Assembly: GCA_026125895.1 (NCBI GenBank)
Contig: JAHCKG010000009.1
Location: 62,001-126,000 of the forward strand
Length of the DNA: 64,000 nt
Origin: Pseudolabrys sp.
Lineage (GTDB): Bacteria > Pseudomonadota > Alphaproteobacteria > Rhizobiales > Xanthobacteraceae
Direction of reading: 5' to 3'
The position numbers were made by a program, and so were the translations under genes. Positions 31,276 to 39,973 of the stretch are shown piece by piece. The notes beneath the pieces were generated by a model, which searched no databases, had not been told where the DNA came from, and saw only the letters and a list, made by a program, of their open reading frames with translations. How positions within the stretch are numbered: position 1 is the first letter of the stretch; every line of letters begins with the position of its first letter.

Positions 31276-33405
31276 CTAGTACAGAAGCTCGCGCGTCAGC
31301 GTGTCGAGATGCTTCACGGCGCCGAGCGCCTCGCTGAGGCGTTCGCGATCCTGCGGGTTCAAGCGCTTCACCTCGACCTTGTTGCCCGCCGGCAGACCGG
31401 CGCGGATATCGGCCAACTGCTGTCGGACGATGAGATCGAGGAAGGTCTCCTGCGCGCCGATCAGTGCTTCGAGATCGACGACACTCCGGTTCAAGGTTGC
31501 GATCGCCGCTCGCAGGCGGGCCGGCGTACCACGCTCGACGAGGTGATGCCGAATTGCCAGCACCCGAGCCAGCGTGACGATGCCAAACAGCCCGGCGCGC
31601 TTGAGATCGATGCGGCCGTTCTCGGTGCGAATGCCGCCGAGCAGCGTGAAGCTGTGCGGCATCTCGCCGGCCGCTTCCGCGAGCAGTTTGGCAAAGGCGA
31701 CATGGCCTTGCGCCAGGTCGAAGCCGGCGCGCCAGACGTCATTGGCGAGCCGCGCATCGCCATGGACCGCGAGCAGGTCGAAGAAGATATCGACCGCCAT
31801 CAGGTCTTCGGGCTTCGAGCGCGCGACCCAGGAGGCCAGCCGCGCCTGCCAGGTAGCGACCGAACCGCGCCAGGCTTCGTTTCTCGCCATGACGCCGCCC
31901 GTACAATACGGCACGCCGACTTCGTGCAGGATGTCGGCGACGACGGCGCCGAAAGCGGCGAACCACTGGTCGTTGGCGCCGCCCGGCTCGCCCTCGGCGA
32001 AGACGAGGGCGTTGTCCTGATCGAGCGCCAGCAGACTCTCGCCCCGGCCCGCCGACCCGAGCACACAAAGCGCATAGGCACAGGGCGGCGCGCCCCTGCC
32101 CTCGTCCCGCATGCGTTGTTCCGCCAGCACGCCGGCGCGGCGGGTCAGCGCGCCGAGTTCGCGAGAAATGACGGCGGCGATATCGCGGCCGCCGACGTTC
32201 TCGGCCACGAGGCCTTCCGCGGCCCGAGGCAGGCGAGCCCAGGCGGCGCCGAGTTCGGGGACGTCGCCGGCGCCGTCGACGGCGTCGCCGAGGATGGCAG
32301 CCTCCTGCGCGCGCAGCCGCAGCAGGTCACGCGAACTGACGATGCCGCAGACATGGCCCTCGCCGTCCTCGACGACGAGATGGCGCAGTTTGTGGCGGCT
32401 CATGCGGCCGAGCGCGCGATAAACGAAGGCGGCGGACGGCAAGGCAACAACCGGGCTGCTGGCGAATGTGCCGACGGCGGCATCGAGCGCCGCCGCGCCG
32501 CGTTCGTTCATCGCGCGCATCACATCGCGTTCGGTGATGATGGCGGCATCGGCGATGCGCAACGGCGTGCCGGCCGCCTCGCCCGTCGGCGACACCAGCA
32601 ACGACGAGATCTTGTCGCGCGCCATGATGCCAAGCGCCTCGCGCAACGGCACAGCCGCGGCGATGGTCTTCGCCGGCGCCGTCATCACGTCCGCGATGCG
32701 ATGCCGGTACGGATAAGTATCGATGCGGCCGAGCGCCTGCTCAGCCCGCGCGCGTGCCGGCGCGACGGCTTCGTGCCAGCCGGCGCGATGCTGCTCGTCG
32801 AGCACATTGCTCAAGGCGAGACAGGCCTTCTCGGCTTCGGCCAGCGTGCGGATGCTGCCTTCGCGCAGCTTCGGCAGCAGCGCGAGGAAGATGCGCGCCG
32901 TCAGCAGGGCATCGCCCAGCGCCGAATGACGGTCGGACACCGCGATGCCGAGCCAGCTCGCCAGATGTTCGAGCGAATAGCCGCCGAGACGCGGCTCAAC
33001 CACCTGCGCCAGCAGATTGGTGTCGAGCGTTCGCGGCTGCTGCCAGCTCACACCGGCCCGCTCGCATTCGCGCTTGAGCACGGCGAGATCGAATCCGACG
33101 GTATGGCCGATGACGACCGCACCTGTCATGCGCCCGGCGAGCGCCGGCCAGACGCCGGCAAAGTCCGCCGCGCCGGCGACCGAAGCGTCGTCGATATGGT
33201 GGATGCGGGTCGATGCCTCCGGAATCGGCTCACCGGGGTTGACCAGTTCACGCCATGCACCACCCTCGACGAGTTTGCCGCCCTTGAGGGGAACCGCGCC
33301 GATCTCGATCACCCGCGCTTTGGCGGGATCGAGCCCGGTGGTCTCGGTGTCGATGACGATTGCGTCCAGCGATATCAGCGGCATCGCACTGCCGATGATC
33401 GCCAT
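31276..33405 (-). CDS. Exonuclease (DnaQ-like)-CBS-DUF294 nucleotidyltransferase fusion
   Basis: 709 residues from ATG 33405. Residues ~12-175 are a DEDDh exonuclease: VIDTETTGLDP (Asp19, Glu21), VIGHTVGFDLAVL (Asp106), RHSALGDALLTA (His160, Asp165). Residues ~236-366 are two CBS motifs (RIADVMTAP, SSLLV...ITERDVM; RHLVVEDGEG...SSRDLL). Residues ~440-560 are a DUF294 nucleotidyltransferase: VLGSAGRGESLLALDQDNALVF (metal Asp462/464), then the DUF294 C-terminal region. Divergent from the symporter-kinase gene, so probably part of that signalling unit. The longer frame to 33495 adds an arginine-rich stretch and was rejected. Confidence 0.88.
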   Translation of the reverse strand: MAIIGSAMPLISLDAIVIDTETTGLDPAKARVIEIGAVPLKGGKLVEGGAWRELVNPGEPIPEASTRIHHIDDASVAGAADFAGVWPALAGRMTGAVVIGHTVGFDLAVLKRECERAGVSWQQPRTLDTNLLAQVVEPRLGGYSLEHLASWLGIAVSDRHSALGDALLTARIFLALLPKLREGSIRTLAEAEKACLALSNVLDEQHRAGWHEAVAPARARAEQALGRIDTYPYRHRIADVMTAPAKTIAAAVPLREALGIMARDKISSLLVSPTGEAAGTPLRIADAAIITERDVMRAMNERGAAALDAAVGTFASSPVVALPSAAFVYRALGRMSRHKLRHLVVEDGEGHVCGIVSSRDLLRLRAQEAAILGDAVDGAGDVPELGAAWARLPRAAEGLVAENVGGRDIAAVISRELGALTRRAGVLAEQRMRDEGRGAPPCAYALCVLGSAGRGESLLALDQDNALVFAEGEPGGANDQWFAAFGAVVADILHEVGVPYCTGGVMARNEAWRGSVATWQARLASWVARSKPEDLMAVDIFFDLLAVHGDARLANDVWRAGFDLAQGHVAFAKLLAEAAGEMPHSFTLLGGIRTENGRIDLKRAGLFGIVTLARVLAIRHHLVERGTPARLRAAIATLNRSVVDLEALIGAQETFLDLIVRQQLADIRAGLPAGNKVEVKRLNPQDRERLSEALGAVKHLDTLTRELLY

Positions 33406-33541
33406 GCTCCCCCTCCCGTCGCCTGCGCCAGAAGCTTCCTTCGTGACCGCAGGCGAGAGCCTAGAGCGTCGCGCGCGGCTTGCACGAGGCCGCATTGCCG
33501 CACCATACGGATACCGGTGGTCGTCGAAGTGCTATCAATCG

Positions 33542-33583
33542 TCGCCCCGGGGCGATAAAATACCAATAAATCGCTGGGGCTTA
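33542..33583. promoter_or_regulatory. Palindrome and hairpin upstream of the symporter-kinase gene
   Basis: TCGCCCCGGGGCGA (33542-33555) is a perfect 14-base palindrome, followed by an A/T-rich stretch (taaaataccaataaat) and a GGGGC-tta-GCCCC hairpin. It sits in the 198-base divergent gap between the exonuclease fusion and the hybrid kinase. It may be operator or promoter sequence for both; no regulator assigned. Confidence 0.35.
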
Positions 33584-33603
33584 GCCCCCTTCCGGAGCCG
33601 GGA

Positions 33604-36600
33604 ATGCTGCAAGGCTGGGTCGTCATCGCCGTCGCGCTGGGCTACATCGGCCTGCTGTTCCTGGTCGCCAGCTATGGCGACCGGCTGCGCGGCCGCAATC
33701 GCGCGCCCGGCCTTGCCACCGCCCAGGGCAGCGGGGGCGTTGCGCAGACCGGTCTCGGACGCAGCGGTCGCGCCCGGCTGATGATCTACCCGCTATCGCT
33801 GGCGATCTACTGCACGTCCTGGACCTTCTTCGGCTCGGTCGGCTCGGCCTCGCGCACCGGCTACGACTTCCTCACCATCTATATCGGCCCGGTTCTGATG
33901 CTGGCGCTGTTCGCGCCGCTCATCATTCGCATCGTCCGCCTCGCCAAGGCTCAGAACATCACCTCGATCGCCGACTTCATCGCCGCGCGCTACGGCAAGG
34001 GCCAGGCGGTGGCGGCGACGGTGGCGCTGATCGCCATCATCGGCACCATCCCCTACATCGCGCTGCAGCTCAAAGCGGTGTCCGCCTCGCTCGAGACCAT
34101 CCTCGCGCATGTGACGCCGTCCGACGATCTGTCGCGACCGCTGCTCGGCGACATCGCGCTGTTCGTCGCGCTGTCGATGGCGACCTTCGCCGTGCTGTTC
34201 GGCACGCGCCACATCGACGCCACCGAACACCAGGACGGCCTGATGCTGGCGATCGCTACCGAGTCGCTGGTCAAGCTGTTCGCCTTCCTCGCCGTCGGCA
34301 CCTACATCACCTTCTGGATGTTCGGCGGTCCGGGGGCTCTGCTCGAGGCGGCGCAGCAACTACCGCAGGCCGCCAGCCTGTTCACGCGGCAGCCGGCGCT
34401 CGACACATTCCTGGCGACGACGCTGCTGTCGTTCTTCGCCATCATTTTGCTGCCGCGTCAGTTCCACGTCGCCGTGGTCGAGAACAACAACGAGGACGAG
34501 ATCAAGCGTGCGGCCTGGCTGTTTCCGCTGTATCTCGTGCTGATCAACCTGTTCGTCGTGCCGATCGCGATTGCGGGCCTGCTCACCTTCAAGGGCGACG
34601 CCGTCGATGGCGACATGTTCGTGCTGGCGCTGCCGCTGCAGTCCGGCTCCTACGTGCTGACGATCGCCGCGTTTGTCGGCGGCCTGTCGGCGGCGACCGC
34701 GATGGTGATCGTGGAATCGGTGGCGCTGTCGATCATGATCTCCAACGACCTCATCATGCCGCTGGTGCTGCAGCGACGTGAGACGCTGATCTCCGGCAAG
34801 GAAAATGTCGGCTCGATGCTGTTGACCGTGCGCCGGCTGTCGATCTTCGGCATCCTCATCCTCGCTTATCTCTATTACCGCGCCGCGGGCCCGTCGCAGC
34901 TCGCCTCGATCGGTCTCCTGTCCTTCGCCGCCATCGCGCAACTCGCGCCGGCTTTCTTCGGCGGCATGTTCTGGCGGCGCGCCACCGCCACCGGCGCCAT
35001 CGCCGGCATGGTCGCCGGCATCCTGATGTGGGGCTACACGCTGCTGCTGCCGACCTTCGCCGATATCGGCGTCATCGGTCAGCGCGTGCTCACCGAAGGT
35101 CCCTGGGGCATCGGCCTGCTGCGGCCGCAGAATCTTCTCGGCCTCAACATGGCGCCGCTGGTGCATGGCGTGTTGTGGAGCTTCTTCGTCAACATCGTCT
35201 GCTATATCGGCTTCTCGCTGCGCCGCGAACCGTCGCCGATCGAACGGCTGCAGGCTAACACCTTCGTGCCGACGACCTTGGCGCCGATCGCGCCGACCTT
35301 CCGCCTGTGGCGCTCCGCGGTGACGGTCGAGGAACTCAGCGGCACGGTGGCGCGCTATCTCGGCGAAGAGCGCACGCGCAACGCCTTCGAGAATTTCGCC
35401 ACCACGCACCGCATTAGCCTCGATCCCAAGGACGAGGCCGACTTCCGCCTGGTTCGGCACGCCGAGCATATCCTCGCCTCGGCGATCGGCGGCGCCTCTT
35501 CGCGCCTGGTGCTGTCGCTCTTGCTGCGCAAGCGCACCGTGACGACCAAGGCGGCGCTGAAGCTGCTCGACGACGCCTCCGCGGCGATCCAGTACAACCG
35601 CGAAATCCTGCAGACCGCGCTCGACCACGTGCGACAGGGCATTGCCGTGTTCGATCGCGACCTGCAACTGATCTGCTGGAACCGCCAGTTCGGCGAACTT
35701 CTCGATCTACCGCCGAACCTCATCCGCGTCGGCATCGACCTCGCCGAAATCCTGCGCTTCAACCTGCGGCGCGCCGACGTCGACGCCAAACGCGCCGAGG
35801 ACCTGGTGCGCGAGCAGATCGAGCGCTACCTGTCCGGCAAGGACGTGTTCATGGAGCGCTTCGCCGAAGGCTCCATGGTCATCGAAGTGCGCGCCAACCA
35901 CATGCCGGACGGCGGCATTGTCACCACCTTCACCGACATCACCGCCAGCGTCGAGGCCGCCGAGGCGCTGGAGCGTTCCAACGAAACGCTGGAGCGCCGC
36001 GTGCGCGAGCGCACCGAGGAGCTCGAGGCGCTCAACGCCGAGCTCGCCCATGCCAAGGGCGAAGCTGACGCCGCCAATATCTCGAAGACCAAGTTTCTCG
36101 CCGCCGCCAGCCACGACATCCTGCAGCCGCTCAACGCGGCGCGGCTCTACGTCACGAGCCTGATCGAGCGCGGCGCCCATGACGACCGCAAGCTCGCCGA
36201 CAACATCGACGCCTCGCTGGAAGCGGTCGAGGAGATTTTCAGCGCGCTGCTCGACATGTCGCGGCTCGACACCGGCTCGATGCGGCCGGAATATTCATCG
36301 TTCCGCATCGACGACGTGATGCGGCAGATCGAACTGGAGTTCGCGCCGCTCGCCGCCGCCAAGGGCATCGAACTCAAATACGTGCCCTGTTCGCTGGTGG
36401 TGCGGTCCGACCGGCGGCTGCTGCGCCGCATGGTGCAGAACCTCGTCTCCAACGCCATCAAATATACGCCGGCCGGCAAGGTGCTGATCGGCTGCCGCCG
36501 CCGCGGCCACGAACTGCGCATCGACGTCTACGACACCGGCGTCGGCATTCCGGCATCGAAGCGCCGCGATATCTTCATCGAATTCCACCGCCTCGATCAG

Positions 36601-37179
36601 GGCGCCAAGATCGCGCGCGGCCTCGGTCTCGGTCTGTCGATCGTCGAACGCATCGGCCGCATCCTGGCGCTCGCCGTCGATGTCGACGGCACGCGCGGCG
36701 GCGGCTCGCACTTCGCCGTCACGGTGCCGCGCTCCAGCGCCAAACCGGTCGAACTGCCGGCCCGCGATCAGAGCCGCGCCGATCCCGGCCAACTCGCCGG
36801 CACCACGGCGATCTGCATCGACAACGAGCCCGCCGTGCTCGACGGCATGGAGATCCTGCTGCGCGGCTGGGGCTGCGAGGTGCTCAAGGCGCCGGACCTC
36901 GAGCAGGCGCTGATGGCGGTCGCGGCGAGCGCGACGCCGCCCAACGGCCTCCTGGTCGACTATCATCTCGACCACGGCAACGGCATCGACGCCATCATCG
37001 CGCTGCGCCAGCAGTGCGGCCCGCTGCCGGCGATCCTGATCACCGCCGACCGCTCGCCGGCGGTGCGCGAACGCGCCCGCGCCGAAGACATTCAACTGCT
37101 GAACAAGCCGCTGAAGCCGGCGGCCTTGCGCGCGCTGCTGGCGCAATGGCGCGTGCTGCGGGTGGCGGCGGCGGAGTAA
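33604..37179 (+). CDS. Sodium:solute symporter-histidine kinase-receiver hybrid (CrbS-like)
   Basis: 1191 residues. Residues 1 to ~550 form a 13-helix SSS-type symporter domain (SLAIYCTSWTFFGSVG, ITSIADFIAARYGKGQ). Then come a PAS-like region (LDHVRQGIAVFDRDLQLICW), a coiled coil (ERRVRERTEELEALNAELA), the phosphoacceptor His837 in AAASHDILQPLNA, the N box NLVSNAIKYTP, G boxes YDTGVGIP and GLGLGLSIVERI, and a receiver with Asp1119 (LLVDYHLDHG). Family members (CrbS, CbrA) control acetate or nitrogen/carbon genes. Partner regulator is probably 37879-38556. Confidence 0.92.
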   Translation: MLQGWVVIAVALGYIGLLFLVASYGDRLRGRNRAPGLATAQGSGGVAQTGLGRSGRARLMIYPLSLAIYCTSWTFFGSVGSASRTGYDFLTIYIGPVLMLALFAPLIIRIVRLAKAQNITSIADFIAARYGKGQAVAATVALIAIIGTIPYIALQLKAVSASLETILAHVTPSDDLSRPLLGDIALFVALSMATFAVLFGTRHIDATEHQDGLMLAIATESLVKLFAFLAVGTYITFWMFGGPGALLEAAQQLPQAASLFTRQPALDTFLATTLLSFFAIILLPRQFHVAVVENNNEDEIKRAAWLFPLYLVLINLFVVPIAIAGLLTFKGDAVDGDMFVLALPLQSGSYVLTIAAFVGGLSAATAMVIVESVALSIMISNDLIMPLVLQRRETLISGKENVGSMLLTVRRLSIFGILILAYLYYRAAGPSQLASIGLLSFAAIAQLAPAFFGGMFWRRATATGAIAGMVAGILMWGYTLLLPTFADIGVIGQRVLTEGPWGIGLLRPQNLLGLNMAPLVHGVLWSFFVNIVCYIGFSLRREPSPIERLQANTFVPTTLAPIAPTFRLWRSAVTVEELSGTVARYLGEERTRNAFENFATTHRISLDPKDEADFRLVRHAEHILASAIGGASSRLVLSLLLRKRTVTTKAALKLLDDASAAIQYNREILQTALDHVRQGIAVFDRDLQLICWNRQFGELLDLPPNLIRVGIDLAEILRFNLRRADVDAKRAEDLVREQIERYLSGKDVFMERFAEGSMVIEVRANHMPDGGIVTTFTDITASVEAAEALERSNETLERRVRERTEELEALNAELAHAKGEADAANISKTKFLAAASHDILQPLNAARLYVTSLIERGAHDDRKLADNIDASLEAVEEIFSALLDMSRLDTGSMRPEYSSFRIDDVMRQIELEFAPLAAAKGIELKYVPCSLVVRSDRRLLRRMVQNLVSNAIKYTPAGKVLIGCRRRGHELRIDVYDTGVGIPASKRRDIFIEFHRLDQGAKIARGLGLGLSIVERIGRILALAVDVDGTRGGGSHFAVTVPRSSAKPVELPARDQSRADPGQLAGTTAICIDNEPAVLDGMEILLRGWGCEVLKAPDLEQALMAVAASATPPNGLLVDYHLDHGNGIDAIIALRQQCGPLPAILITADRSPAVRERARAEDIQLLNKPLKPAALRALLAQWRVLRVAAAE

Positions 37180-37187
37180 GGCTTTTT

Positions 37188-37212
37188 GCTTATCCCTCCC
37201 CGTCTTCGGGGA
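37188..37212. repeat. Truncated copy of the CTTATCCCTCCCC repeat
   Basis: These 25 bases are identical to the left end of the repeat at 15046-15182. The match stops abruptly 4 bases before the REP sequence that flanks the RAYT gene, which suggests that the mobile unit inserted in or next to an existing repeat and the remainder was lost. Confidence 0.7.
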
Positions 37213-37215
37213 CCT

Positions 37216-37853
37216 CGTAGGGTGGGCTAAGGCGCGCAGCGCCGTGCCCACCACCTATTCACCAAATTTCGTGCTCGGCGTATCGCCAACGTCGCCACCC
37301 CAATCTGCGGGCAGATCGCCACGCTTGACGTAGCGATGAAAGCTGCTGTGCGGCCACTGCGCCACCGCCGATACCAGGCCGTGCTTCACCGGGTTCAAGT
37401 GAATGTAATCGACGTGGCGAACCAGATCGATTTCGTCGCGGATGAGATGCTCCCAGTAGCGACGCTGCCAAATTCCCTTCTCTCGCTTGACGATCTGGCT
37501 CACGGAACGCGACACAGAAGATTGGCCCCGGGAAAAGCCGCTCTTGATCAGAGACCACCGCTTCGCAAAATCATCATCGCCGACCGGCAATGACCAGATT
37601 GCGTGCAGGTGATCCGGCAGTACGCAAATGGCAACGGTTTCAAAAGGGAGCCGCTTGACCACATCGGCATAGGCACGGCGCAACCGGCCGATCTCCTTGA
37701 TCAAGAGATCGCTTTTGCGGTCTGCGAGAGTCACCGTGAAAAAATAGGTTCCACCCGCGACTTTGGCGCGCCGATAGTTTGGCATCGGCGCATTATAGCG
37801 CTCCGAATGCCCGGTGGGCACGGCACGCTGCGCGTGCCTTTGCCCACCCTACG
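37216..37853. mobile_element. RAYT-REP unit (REPtron)
   Basis: A 638-base unit bounded by two inverted REP-like palindromes: 37216-37252 begins CGTAGGGTGGGC, and 37813-37853 ends GCCCACCCTACG. The two share outer 12 bases and the ggtgggcacgg / ccgtgcccacc arm, and differ mainly in the loop (gcgcgcagcgc against gcacgcgcagcgtgc). The single gene inside is a REP-associated tyrosine transposase, so the unit could be self-mobilising. Confidence 0.85.
37255..37785 (-). CDS. REP-associated tyrosine transposase (RAYT)
   Basis: 176 residues from ATG 37785 (MPNYRRAKVAGGTYFFTVTL). It carries the Y1 transposase HxH motif in VLPDHLHAIWSLP and the catalytic-tyrosine helix with YIHLNPVKHGLV. The family is IS200/IS605-like single-domain transposases that process REP hairpins. 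The frame is intact, and both flanks are REP sequences. It lies between the convergent kinase and response-regulator genes. Confidence 0.92.
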   Translation of the reverse strand: MPNYRRAKVAGGTYFFTVTLADRKSDLLIKEIGRLRRAYADVVKRLPFETVAICVLPDHLHAIWSLPVGDDDFAKRWSLIKSGFSRGQSSVSRSVSQIVKREKGIWQRRYWEHLIRDEIDLVRHVDYIHLNPVKHGLVSAVAQWPHSSFHRYVKRGDLPADWGGDVGDTPSTKFGE

Positions 37854-37878
37854 AAAACTATGCGCGGGCCGCGTAGCC

Positions 37879-38556
37879 CTACCCCTCGAGCCCGGCGCCT
37901 TGCGACCACTGGCCGGTTTCGATCTTGGCCGCGGCGATCACGGCCTGCGTGCGGCTTTCGACGCCGAGCTTCTGCAGGATCGCCGAGACATGCGCCTTCA
38001 CCGTCGCTTCGGAGACGCCGAGTTGATAGGCGATCTGCTTGTTGAGCAGCCCTTCCGACAGCATCATCAGAACGCGCACCTGCTGCGGCGTCAGCGTCGC
38101 CATGCGCGCCATCAGCGCCGCCGTCTCGGCGTCGGAGCCCGCGGTGAGATCGACATCGTTCGGTGTCCAGACGCCGCCCTTGAGGATGCCGGAGATCGCC
38201 GTGCGCATTTCCTCGACCGACAGCGTCTTGGGAATGAAGCCGGAGGCGCCTAGCTCCATGCAGCGGCGGATCGCCGCCGGGTCGTCGTTGGCCGACACCA
38301 CGATCACCGGCACGGCCGGATACTGCGCGCGGATGTACATCAGGCCGGAGAAGCCGCGCGCGCCAGGCATGCTCAGGTCGAGCATCACGAGATCGGTGTC
38401 GCCGCCTTTGTCGAGCAGCGAAACCACGTCGTCGAAGGTTCCGGCCTCCTGGATGTCGGCCCCGTCGAGAAGACCGACCACCGCCTCGCGCAGCGCGCCG
38501 CGGAACAGCGGGTGGTCGTCGGCAATTACGAGCTTGTAGGTCTCAGGCTTATCCAC
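37879..38556 (-). CDS. LuxR-family response regulator (CrbR-like)
   Basis: 225 residues from GTG 38556; an ATG at 38607 would add 17. The receiver contains VIADDHPLFRGALREAV, phosphoacceptor VMLDLSMPG, VVSANDD and the lysine in GFIPKTLS. The C-terminal LuxR helix-turn-helix is LTPQQVRVLMMLSEGLLNKQIAYQ through ATVKAHVSAILQKLG. It is the obvious output partner for the hybrid kinase at 33604-37179. By analogy to CrbR it may activate acs and the symporter genes nearby (inference). Confidence 0.9.
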   Translation of the reverse strand: MDKPETYKLVIADDHPLFRGALREAVVGLLDGADIQEAGTFDDVVSLLDKGGDTDLVMLDLSMPGARGFSGLMYIRAQYPAVPVIVVSANDDPAAIRRCMELGASGFIPKTLSVEEMRTAISGILKGGVWTPNDVDLTAGSDAETAALMARMATLTPQQVRVLMMLSEGLLNKQIAYQLGVSEATVKAHVSAILQKLGVESRTQAVIAAAKIETGQWSQGAGLEG

Positions 38557-38782
38557 CGTGCAAACTTTCTCCGGCTCGGCCTCTTTCGCTGCGCCAACCG
38601 CGAGCATCAGCCGTTGCTTGAATGCGGCAATGGCCCCCGCGTTGGCGTGTAGCGTGCCTTCGCCCCGTAGGCCAAGGCTTAATGCGGCCCGCCGGCACAA
38701 GGGCTCCCATGCCGGATTCGCCCGCCCCCGCTGCAGAACATAGCGGGAATACGTTTTAATTCAATGCAGTAGCCCTCGGGCC

Positions 38783-39388
38783 TCAGGACGCCTGCGCCAT
38801 TTCCGGCAGGCTGAAGCCGCCGCTGCTACGCGTCATTTCATCGTGAATGTTGCACAGCGTGACCTTGAGATAGTTGCGCGTCGTCTCGAGATCGCGGCCG
38901 CGCAGCTGCTCGTGGATCGGCATCAGGTCGAAATAGAGCTTGGCGTAAGGCTCGGGGATATCCATCGCGCGCTTGGGCGGATGCAGTGCCAGCATCCTGA
39001 GCCGTTCGGCTAGCTCGGCGCGCAATTGGCGCCAGGCGGCATCGCCGAGAGCTTGCGGCGCAGGGTAGCGGTCGAAAACCGACAGTACGACATCGCCGAT
39101 GGCCCCAATCTGTCCGGCGCTCAGGCGACGCTCGGCGCCGAACACCGAATAGGCGACCTCCGCCACCATCGCCAGTCCGAGCGGAAAGGCGCGCCAGCGC
39201 GAGACTTCGACGGCGCTGTGGAATCCGGGCTCCTTGAACAGCACCTTGGCGTAATGCCCGGCGCGGGCACGCGCATATTCGTAGATCGCCTTCTGCACCA
39301 GGAAGGCGGCGTGGCGGTCGATGAAATCGGCCAGCGCTTCACGGTCGTCGATCCGGATGCGGCGGCGGAACAGGTCCGAAAACTTCAT
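38783..39388 (-). CDS. Conserved-type hypothetical protein beside the symporter locus
   Basis: 201 residues, largely alpha-helical and soluble, starting MKFSDLFRRRIRIDDREALADF. No signal peptide and no recognised catalytic motif. The central part (SVFGAERRLSAGQIGAIGDVV) looks like a helical bundle. Divergent from DUF4212 across an A/T-rich promoter region and upstream of the response-regulator gene, so a role in the same regulatory or transport unit is likely. I do not recognise the family. Confidence 0.7.
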   Translation of the reverse strand: MKFSDLFRRRIRIDDREALADFIDRHAAFLVQKAIYEYARARAGHYAKVLFKEPGFHSAVEVSRWRAFPLGLAMVAEVAYSVFGAERRLSAGQIGAIGDVVLSVFDRYPAPQALGDAAWRQLRAELAERLRMLALHPPKRAMDIPEPYAKLYFDLMPIHEQLRGRDLETTRNYLKVTLCNIHDEMTRSSGGFSLPEMAQAS

Positions 39389-39399
39389 CGATGTCGCTT

Positions 39400-39540
39400 C
39401 TCAAAGCCGGAGGAGAAGTTGTTTATTTCGCGGTTGCGAACAAACATTATAACGAAAAAACTCAATGAATTCAAAGACCAAAATCCACTGGATAGTTCTA
39501 AAGTATTAGACAGACTCGCTAAGTCTCGGTGTTAGCTTTG
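39400..39540. promoter_or_regulatory. A/T-rich divergent regulatory region before the symporter operon
   Basis: About 140 bases clearly richer in A/T than everything around it, with tracts such as tgtttattt, cattataacgaaaaaac and aaagtattagac. It separates the hypothetical gene (minus) from DUF4212/symporter (plus). It is the natural binding site for the CrbR-like regulator and for RNA polymerase; tagttctaaagtattagac could supply a -10-like element. No exact operator is assigned. Confidence 0.5.
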
Positions 39541-39681
39541 TTTTACGGCAAATCCGCCGGCAAGAAGCGGATTGCGGGCGGCATTGGGGGGATGCCGCGT
39601 TTCCTGTCACGGCTCCCCTCAGATCTCAGCAACACCGATCCGCCTCGCGGCGGACGGCCATCGAGGGAGGGTCAACGACCC

Positions 39682-39963
39682 ATGTCTCCAACACCTGAAT
39701 CGTCCGAGGCGAATAACACCGCCCACTGGGACCGCACGACCCGGCTGATGCTCACGCATCTCGGCGCGTGGTTCTTCTTCGGCTACGTGGTCCACTTCTT
39801 TGTGGTGCCACTCAACAAGATCACCATCCCGCTCCTCAACTTCCCGCTCGGCTTCTACATGGCCGCGCAGGGCTCGCTGATCGCCTTCGTGGTCATCCTT
39901 TTCCTGTTCGCCAAGCAGCAGGATGCCATCGATCGCGAATTCGGCGTCGCCGAAGACGAATGA
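39682..39963 (+). CDS. DUF4212 symporter small subunit
   Basis: 93 residues with two membrane helices (LTHLGAWFFFGYVVHFFVVPL and FYMAAQGSLIAFVVILFLF) and a short polar tail. It is the small partner (Na_symport_sm type) of VC_2705-family symporters. The ATG at 39682 is preceded by GGGAGG at 39665. Its gene ends 10 bases before the large subunit, so the two are co-expressed. Confidence 0.9.
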   Translation: MSPTPESSEANNTAHWDRTTRLMLTHLGAWFFFGYVVHFFVVPLNKITIPLLNFPLGFYMAAQGSLIAFVVILFLFAKQQDAIDREFGVAEDE

Positions 39964-39973
39964 GGGGACGTCC

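Noticed and set aside
31075-33558. 827-codon plus-strand frame opposite the exonuclease-CBS-DUF294 gene
   Set aside because: Composition is typical of an antisense shadow, and the minus-strand gene has full catalytic motifs.
34360-35667. 435-codon minus-strand frame opposite the symporter-kinase
   Set aside because: Low-complexity His/Arg/Gln/Asp-rich antisense of a membrane domain.
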